Assembly: GCA_049644325.1 (NCBI GenBank)
Contig: JBARRR010000107.1
Location: forward strand, 1 to 45,884
Direction: 5' to 3'
Source of the DNA: DASZHA01 sp049644325
GTDB lineage: Bacteria > Chloroflexota > Dormibacteria > DASZGP01
DNA: 45,884 nt
Part shown: positions 40,781 through 45,884 of the stretch, in pieces
How the letters are laid out: each line of letters opens with the position of its first letter
How positions within the stretch are numbered: the first letter of the stretch is position 1
Notes under the pieces: generated by a model
Seen by the model: the letters and a program-made list of their open reading frames with translations, nothing else
Told to the model about the DNA's origin: nothing
Databases searched by the model: none
Position numbers and translations under genes: made by a program

Positions 40781-41959
40781 GTGAGCTTGGTGAGGGAAGC
40801 GCCCGCCACCACTGGGGACGTCCCCGGCGTAACCGGCCAGCAGTACAGCCCCGGGCTGGAGGGCATCGTCGCCGCCCGGACCGCGATGAGCGATGTCAAC
40901 GGCCGCACCGGCAAGCTGCTCTACCGCGGCTTCGACATCGCCGAGCTGGCCGAGAAGTCGAACTTCGAGGAGACCTGCTTCCTGCTCTACACTGGCCGGC
41001 TGCCGACCAGGCAAGAGCTCGAGGACCTGCGCCAGACCCTGGGCCGCGACCGTGCCCTGCCGCCGCAGGTGCTCACCATGCTGAAGGGACTGGATCCCGA
41101 GGCCAACCCCATGGACCTGCTGCGCACCGGGGTCAGCGCTCTGGCCCACTTCGACGCCGACGTCGAGGACATGTCCACCGAGGCCAACATCCGCAAGGCG
41201 CACCGGCTGGTCGGGCAGACCGCGACCCTGGTCGCCGCCATCGGCCGCCTCCACCGCGGCCTCGACCCGCTCGAGCCCGACCCTGCCCGCACGGTTGCCG
41301 GCGACTTCCTGCGCATGTACACGGGCGAGGACCCCGAGCCGCTGGCTGAGAAGGTCTTCGACGTCTGTCTCATCCTGCACGCCGACCACGGCCTTAACGC
41401 GTCGACCTTTGCCGCCCGCGTCATCGCATCCACGCTGTCGGACATGCACTCCGCCGTCACCGGCGCCATCGGCGCCCTCAAGGGCCCCCTACATGGCGGC
41501 GCCAACGCGGCCGTGATGGAGATGCTGGAGGAGATCGGTGAGGTGGACAAGGCCGACGCCTGGGTCCGTGACGCCCTGGCCAACAAGAAGCGCGTGATGG
41601 GCTTTGGCCACCGCGTCTACAAGGTCTACGACCCGCGCGCCACGGTCCTCAAGAAGTTCAGCAAGGACCTCGGTATCCGTGCCGGCGAACCCAAGTGGTA
41701 CGACATGTCTGAGAAGGTCGAGAAGGTCGTCCTCGAGGTCAAGCACCTGAACCCCAACGTCGACTTCTACTCCGCCAGCACCTACCACGTGATGAGCCTC
41801 GACCGGTTCATCTTCACCCCGATCTTCGCGCTGAGCCGGATGGCCGGGTGGACCGCCCACATCCTCGAGCAGTACGAGGGCAACCGCCTGATGCGGCCGG
41901 AGTCGGAGTACATCGGCCCGCCCAGCGCGACCTACGTCCCCCTCGAGGAGCGCGGCTAA
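40781..41959 (+). CDS. gltA: Citrate synthase
   Basis: There are 392 residues from GTG 40781, within the range for the short bacterial citrate/2-methylcitrate synthases. The catalytic residues are placed as in pig citrate synthase: His238 in KGPLHGGANAAV, His277 in GFGHRVYKVYDPRA and Asp328 in NVDFYSASTY. The N-terminus contains GLEGIVAARTAMSDVNGRTG and LLYRGFDIAELAEKSNFEET. It condenses acetyl-CoA and oxaloacetate; activity on propionyl-CoA cannot be excluded from sequence. It starts 6 bp after the CBS gene, so nucleotide-binding CBS regulation of citrate synthase expression or activity is a testable idea. Confidence 0.94.
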   Translation: MSLVREAPATTGDVPGVTGQQYSPGLEGIVAARTAMSDVNGRTGKLLYRGFDIAELAEKSNFEETCFLLYTGRLPTRQELEDLRQTLGRDRALPPQVLTMLKGLDPEANPMDLLRTGVSALAHFDADVEDMSTEANIRKAHRLVGQTATLVAAIGRLHRGLDPLEPDPARTVAGDFLRMYTGEDPEPLAEKVFDVCLILHADHGLNASTFAARVIASTLSDMHSAVTGAIGALKGPLHGGANAAVMEMLEEIGEVDKADAWVRDALANKKRVMGFGHRVYKVYDPRATVLKKFSKDLGIRAGEPKWYDMSEKVEKVVLEVKHLNPNVDFYSASTYHVMSLDRFIFTPIFALSRMAGWTAHILEQYEGNRLMRPESEYIGPPSATYVPLEERG

Positions 41960-41989
41960 GCACCCAGGCCGGCCGGCCCAACCGGACTG

Positions 41990-42018
41990 TTGAGCTTGCG
42001 TTAGCCTGCTTCTAATGG
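41990..42018 (+). promoter_or_regulatory. Promoter TTGAGC ... TCTAAT/TAATGG for gene 42056
   Basis: TTGAGC (41990-41995) is followed by TAATGG at 42013-42018 (17-bp spacer) or TCTAAT at 42011-42016 (15-bp). The leader of about 30 bases contains a weak GCAGGA. Confidence 0.5.
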
Positions 42019-42055
42019 GAGCGCAGAAGAGGGCAGGATGCCCCAGGTTGGCTAA

Positions 42056-44725
42056 ATGCCATTAAGCACTGCGACCGACCTGCCCACGGGGACGGTCACG
42101 TTCCTCTTCACCGACATCCAGGGCTCGACCAAGCTGGTCCAGCAGCTCGGCATCCAGCGCTGGACGGCGCTGCTCCAGGAGCACTACGAGATCCTGCGCC
42201 AGGCCTTCGCCGCCCACAACGGCACCGAGGTCAACACCGAAGGCGACGCCTTCTTCGTCGCCTTCGCCTCAGCCTCCCAAGCCGTGGCGGCCTGCGCCGC
42301 CGGACAGCGGGCGCTGACGGCGCACCAGTGGCCCGAGGACGCGGTCATCCGGGTGCGTATGGGCGTGCACAGCGGTGAGGCTGCGGTTGTCGGTGGCGAC
42401 TACATGGGCTTCGAGATCCACCGGGCCGCCCGCATCGCCTCCACCGGCCACGGCGGGCAGGTGGTGCTGTCGGATGCCACCCGGGCGCTGCTCCAAGGTG
42501 GCCTGCCGGAAGGCGTGACCCTGGCCGACATGGGCGAGCACCGTCTCAAGGACCTGGCTCAGCCCGAGCACATCTGGCAGCTCAACATCCAGGGCTTGCC
42601 CAGCGAGTTCCCGCCACTCAAGTCGCTGGACTACACGCCCAACAACCTGCCCACCCAGCTGACCAGCTTCGTCGGGCGCGAAGCCGAGCTGGCCGAGGGC
42701 GCCCGCCTGCTCGACGGCGCGCGCCTGTTGACGCTTACCGGCCCCGGTGGGACAGGCAAGACCCGGCTCAGCATGCAAATCGCGGCCGATGCCGCCGACC
42801 GTTTCAAGCACGGCGTGTGGTTTGTGGCGCTGGCGCCCGTCACGGATGCCGACCTGGTGCCGTCGGCGATCGTTGACGCACTGAAGATCCAGGACGTCGG
42901 CAATCGCAAGCCGATCGACGTCCTCCTCGACCACCTCCGCGACAAGGAGATGCTGCTCGTCCTGGACAACTTCGAGCAGATCCTGGACGCGGCCCCGGCG
43001 GTGGCCGAGATCCTCAAAGCGGCGCCGGCGGTCAAGGTGGTGACCAGCAGCCGCGCGCCCCTGAGGGTCTATGGCGAGCAGGAGTTCCCCATCCCGCCGC
43101 TGTCTCTGCCGGACCTCTCCGCCAAGCTAACGCTGGAGGCAATGTCGCAGTTCGAGGCAGTGCGGCTGTTCATCGAACGCGCGGTCAGCGTCAAGCCCGA
43201 CTTCCAGGTGACCAACGAGAACGCGCCCGCGGTCGCGGGGATCTGCACCCTGGTCGATGGCCTACCCCTTGCGATCGAGCTCGCGGCCGCCCGGATCCGG
43301 CTGTTCACGCCCGAGGTCATGCTCAAGCGCCTGGAGACCAGCCTTGCCGACCTTGGTGGCGGCGCCCGTGACCTGCCCGCGCGCCAGCAGACCCTGCGGG
43401 GCGCGATCGAGTGGAGCTACCAGCTGCTCGAGGAAGGCGTGCAGACCCTCATGGCCCGGCTTTCGGTGTTCTCCGGCGGCGCCACCATTGGTGACATCGA
43501 GCAGGTCTCCAGCCCCGGCCTCGACATCGACGTCTTCTCCGGGCTGGAGTCCCTGGTGGAGCACAACCTGCTCCGGCCCGATGACCGCGGCGCCGAGCCG
43601 CGCTTCTTCATGCTCCACGTCATCCGCGAGTTCGCCATGGAACGGTTGCGCGAGAGCCCGGAGGGCGACGAGGTCCGTCAACGCCACGCCCACGCGTACC
43701 TGGAGCTGGGCGAGCGCGCCGGCCCCGAGCTCACCGGCAGCGACTCGCTGAAGTGGCTTGAGCGGCTGGATATCGAGCACGACAACATCCGCACCGCCCT
43801 CACCTACTTCACGGAACGGGAGGAGGCCGAGTCCGCGCTACGACTGGTCTCCGCCCTCTGGCGCTTCTGGACCATGCGCGGACACGTCGTCGAGGGCGCG
43901 GAGAAGATCAAGCAGGTCCTTGAGATGCCCGATGTTTCCGAGCACAAGCAAGAGCAAATGCTCGGGTGGGAGGCCGCCGGCGGGATAGCGTGGTGGGCTG
44001 GCGATCTCGGTCGCTGCACTGCGGCGTATACCGAGGCCCTGGCCCTGGCGCGGGAGCTGGGTGATGACGCCGCCATCGCCCGCAACCTCTACAACGGAAT
44101 CTTCCCGTTGGGCGCCAGCCCCGATAAGCTTCCCGCCATGGCGATGTCCGACGAGGCGATTGCCAAGTTCGATGCGCTGGGTGACGAGCTCGGCGGCGCG
44201 CGGGTGCGCTGGGTCAAGGCCAGCACCCTGGCCCAGCTCGAGCGGAACCAGGAGGCCTACGATCTCGGCGTCGTCGCCAACGAGGTGTTCCGCAGGGCGA
44301 ACAGCGCCTTCGACCTCGCCTGGAGCAACCATGGCATGGGCCTGGCGGCACTCAAGCTTGACCGCGTCGACGAGGCCCGCACCCTCTTCGTCGAGGGTCT
44401 CCGTCTGCTGCTGGAGTCGGGCGACATCGCGGGACAGACCATCTTCCTGGGTGACTTCAGCGACCTGGCAGCGCGCCTGGGCGACGCCGAGCGCGGGATC
44501 AGACTTCGCGGCGCTTCCATGGCCCTCCAGCAGGTCACGGGGTCAACACTCGAAGAGCAGATGGCCGACAGCTACTCGACGCGCCTGGACATCGCCAGCC
44601 TGGTCGACGAAACAACCTTCCGCGAGCTATTCGACGAGGGCGCCCGCATGACCCGCGAGGAAGCTGTCGAATACGCCCTGCAGGAGCCGCCAGGACGTAT
44701 TGACACCGAATTGAAGCCGCGCTGA
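42056..44725 (+). CDS. Class III cyclase fused to an NB-ARC/AfsR-like ATPase and TPR-like region
   Basis: The protein has 889 residues. The cyclase domain (about 10-185) has metal Asp residues in VTFLFTDIQGSTKLVQQLG and EVNTEGDAFFVAF and the late GFEIHRAARIASTGHGGQVV segment. The STAND ATPase (about 205-480) has SFVGREAELAEG, Walker A LTGPGGTGKTRLSM, Walker B MLLVLDNFEQIL and VVTSSRAPLRVYGE. The rest (about 520-880) is helical, TPR-like. No C-terminal HTH is present, unlike LuxR-type MalT relatives. The family is common in actinobacteria and its cyclase is often of uncertain activity. It is probably a large cytoplasmic signal integrator. Confidence 0.9.
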   Translation: MPLSTATDLPTGTVTFLFTDIQGSTKLVQQLGIQRWTALLQEHYEILRQAFAAHNGTEVNTEGDAFFVAFASASQAVAACAAGQRALTAHQWPEDAVIRVRMGVHSGEAAVVGGDYMGFEIHRAARIASTGHGGQVVLSDATRALLQGGLPEGVTLADMGEHRLKDLAQPEHIWQLNIQGLPSEFPPLKSLDYTPNNLPTQLTSFVGREAELAEGARLLDGARLLTLTGPGGTGKTRLSMQIAADAADRFKHGVWFVALAPVTDADLVPSAIVDALKIQDVGNRKPIDVLLDHLRDKEMLLVLDNFEQILDAAPAVAEILKAAPAVKVVTSSRAPLRVYGEQEFPIPPLSLPDLSAKLTLEAMSQFEAVRLFIERAVSVKPDFQVTNENAPAVAGICTLVDGLPLAIELAAARIRLFTPEVMLKRLETSLADLGGGARDLPARQQTLRGAIEWSYQLLEEGVQTLMARLSVFSGGATIGDIEQVSSPGLDIDVFSGLESLVEHNLLRPDDRGAEPRFFMLHVIREFAMERLRESPEGDEVRQRHAHAYLELGERAGPELTGSDSLKWLERLDIEHDNIRTALTYFTEREEAESALRLVSALWRFWTMRGHVVEGAEKIKQVLEMPDVSEHKQEQMLGWEAAGGIAWWAGDLGRCTAAYTEALALARELGDDAAIARNLYNGIFPLGASPDKLPAMAMSDEAIAKFDALGDELGGARVRWVKASTLAQLERNQEAYDLGVVANEVFRRANSAFDLAWSNHGMGLAALKLDRVDEARTLFVEGLRLLLESGDIAGQTIFLGDFSDLAARLGDAERGIRLRGASMALQQVTGSTLEEQMADSYSTRLDIASLVDETTFRELFDEGARMTREEAVEYALQEPPGRIDTELKPR

Positions 44726-44754
44726 TACCGATCTCAGACCGGTAAACGACGGTT

Positions 44755-44760
44755 TAGAGT
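44755..44760 (+). promoter_or_regulatory. -10 box TAGAGT for leaderless gene 44768
   Basis: TAGAGT ends 7 bases before ATG 44768, with the spacer ggcgggg and no Shine-Dalgarno at a proper distance. Confidence 0.6.
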
Positions 44761-44767
44761 GGCGGGG

Positions 44768-45884
44768 ATGGATACCGTCCAGGCAGCTCTCCAGTATGCA
44801 AGCACGGCCGGCTTCTGCCTGCTGGCCCTTATCACCCTGGCGGACTGGATCCGCAACCGTGGCGCCAGCCGGCGTTACCTGGCGCTCGCCATCGGGCTCC
44901 TGGCGCTGGTCTCGTTGATCAGCCAGTTCAACAACCTGCTGCCGGACGCCCTCAAGACCGGCATCAACGTGTTCACCCTGGCGGGCTTCATGGGCGCCGG
45001 CTATTCCCTGCTCCTCTTCCGCGACAGCCTGGTCCCGCTGAAGCGTCGGACCAAGACCGTCGCGGGCATTGCGGTGCTGGCGGTCACCGTGGGCACCACT
45101 TCGCTGGTCTTTTTCCCCGACATGCCCAAGCCGCTCCAGCTGGCCGCCGCCATCCTCCTGTTCGGCGTCTGGATCGCCACCGTGATCGAGCCCATCTTCA
45201 GGCTCTGGTTGATGTCCAGGGGCCGTCCCGCGGTCCAGCGCGCCCGGCTTCGCGCGCTCAGCGCAGGTTACGGCGGCATCGTGCTCGTGCTGGTGGTGGC
45301 GATCGGGGCGGCGCCGGCGGCCAAAAATGACATTTACAAGATCGGGATCCAGCTCTTCACCCTGGCCATCATCCCCGTCCTCTACATCGCCTTTGCGCCG
45401 CCGAAGTGGATGCGTCGGTACTGGCGTGAACGTGAGGAGGGCGCGGCCGCCGAGGCGGTGCGCGAGCTGCTGCTATTCTCCCCCGACCGGATCACGCTGG
45501 CGCGCAAGTCGCTGGAATGGGCGACGCGCCTGGTGGGCGCCGACGGCGGCCTGGTATCCGACGGAAGCGGGCGCGTGCTTATCGCCGAGGGCGTCGACGA
45601 GTCCCTCCAAGAGCGTTTCATGGCCGAGCTGCGCACCGGGCAGCGCGGGGTTGTAAGCATTGGGCCCAGTCGCAGCGCGATCGTCCTGCCCTGGGAAGGG
45701 AGTGGCGGAGTCGGCGGCCTGGCCGTCCTATCGGGGCCCTTCACCCCTCTGTTCGGCAGCGACGAGGTGGCCCGGCTGACCGCTTACAGCGCCGCCATCG
45801 CGGCCGCACTGGAGCGGGTTCGGCTGGTGGAGTCGCTGCGCGACAGCGAGGACCAGCTGCGGCAGCTCAACCAGGACCTGGAAA
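44768..45884 (+). CDS. Membrane sensor protein, 3' end outside window
   Basis: The frame is open from ATG 44768 to the window end (372 residues seen). The first about 225 residues hold roughly seven membrane segments (AGFCLLALITLADWI, YLALAIGLLALVSLISQF, GFMGAGYSLLLFR, VAGIAVLAVTVGTTSLVFF, AAAILLFGVWIATVI, GGIVLVLVVAIGAA, LFTLAIIPVLYIAF). A cytoplasmic GAF-like region (about 240-355) follows, with LARKSLEWATRLVGADGGLV and GVGGLAVLSGPFTPLFGSDE. The last residues start a coiled coil (ESLRDSEDQLRQLNQDLE), which usually leads to a histidine kinase, GGDEF or cyclase domain. The output module is beyond the window. Confidence 0.75.
   Translation, partial: MDTVQAALQYASTAGFCLLALITLADWIRNRGASRRYLALAIGLLALVSLISQFNNLLPDALKTGINVFTLAGFMGAGYSLLLFRDSLVPLKRRTKTVAGIAVLAVTVGTTSLVFFPDMPKPLQLAAAILLFGVWIATVIEPIFRLWLMSRGRPAVQRARLRALSAGYGGIVLVLVVAIGAAPAAKNDIYKIGIQLFTLAIIPVLYIAFAPPKWMRRYWREREEGAAAEAVRELLLFSPDRITLARKSLEWATRLVGADGGLVSDGSGRVLIAEGVDESLQERFMAELRTGQRGVVSIGPSRSAIVLPWEGSGGVGGLAVLSGPFTPLFGSDEVARLTAYSAAIAAALERVRLVESLRDSEDQLRQLNQDLE

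Overview
The window is a GC-rich (roughly two thirds G+C by eye) bacterial chromosomal segment packed with genes on both strands. It contains no rRNA, tRNA, insertion sequence or CRISPR array that I can recognise. The gene content (DUF222/HNH protein, RskA-type anti-sigma factor, TIGR03083-type protein, class III adenylate cyclases, fused membrane/spermidine-synthase protein, K+-independent membrane pyrophosphatase, archaeal-type FBP aldolase/phosphatase, VIT1 protein with a ferritin-like domain) suggests an actinobacterium-like or Candidatus Dormibacterota/Chloroflexota-like soil bacterium. The phylum is an inference and is not proven by the sequence.

Layout. 1-2334: two low-complexity, Pro/Glu/Ala-rich proteins with C-terminal membrane anchors, the first cut by the window edge. 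2371-6911: a signalling block with radC, a GAF/hybrid histidine kinase, an OmpR-type regulator, a class III adenylate cyclase and a small acidic protein. 6903-10148(-): a very large secreted Asp-box beta-propeller protein ending in an LPNTA-plus-membrane-anchor tail. 10464-12447: a small unknown gene, an RskA-like anti-sigma/ECF sigma pair (-) and a divergent 61-residue protein. 12531-16699: a leadered operon (SCP2, two MaoC hot-dog proteins, SDR, crotonase, thioesterase, DinB-fold protein) that looks like acyl-CoA or steroid/fatty-acid metabolism. 16790-19116(-): DUF222/HNH and CinA-like genes. 19166-23849: an ABC exporter of the GldA/GldF/GldG type plus a DUF4340 protein. 23970-28017: H+-pyrophosphatase, alpha/beta hydrolase and two unknown genes. 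28038-34943: FBP aldolase/phosphatase, spermidine-synthase-like membrane protein, Mrp/NBP35, galactokinase and a GH2-like protein without a recognisable catalytic barrel. 34940-41959: two CBS/zinc-ribbon proteins flanking small membrane proteins, a DUF255 thioredoxin-domain protein and a ferritin-like/VIT1 protein, then citrate synthase. 42056-45884: a cyclase-ATPase regulator and the start of a membrane sensor that runs off the window.

The most striking window-wide signal is in the control regions. At least 14 genes have a TANNNT-like -10 hexamer only 4-7 bases before the start codon, with no Shine-Dalgarno sequence. This is the arrangement expected for leaderless mRNAs. In two cases the TAG stop of the upstream gene forms the first half of the -10 box. 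A smaller set of genes (the SCP2/MaoC/SDR operon, pyrophosphatase, FBP aldolase/phosphatase) instead have strong Shine-Dalgarno sequences, and the operon and the pyrophosphatase also have recognisable -35/-10 promoters. A second recurring oddity is that three genes (secreted propeller, adenylate cyclase, first MaoC) have clear coding or signal-peptide sequence upstream of their first ATG/GTG/TTG. That suggests CTG or another rare start codon.
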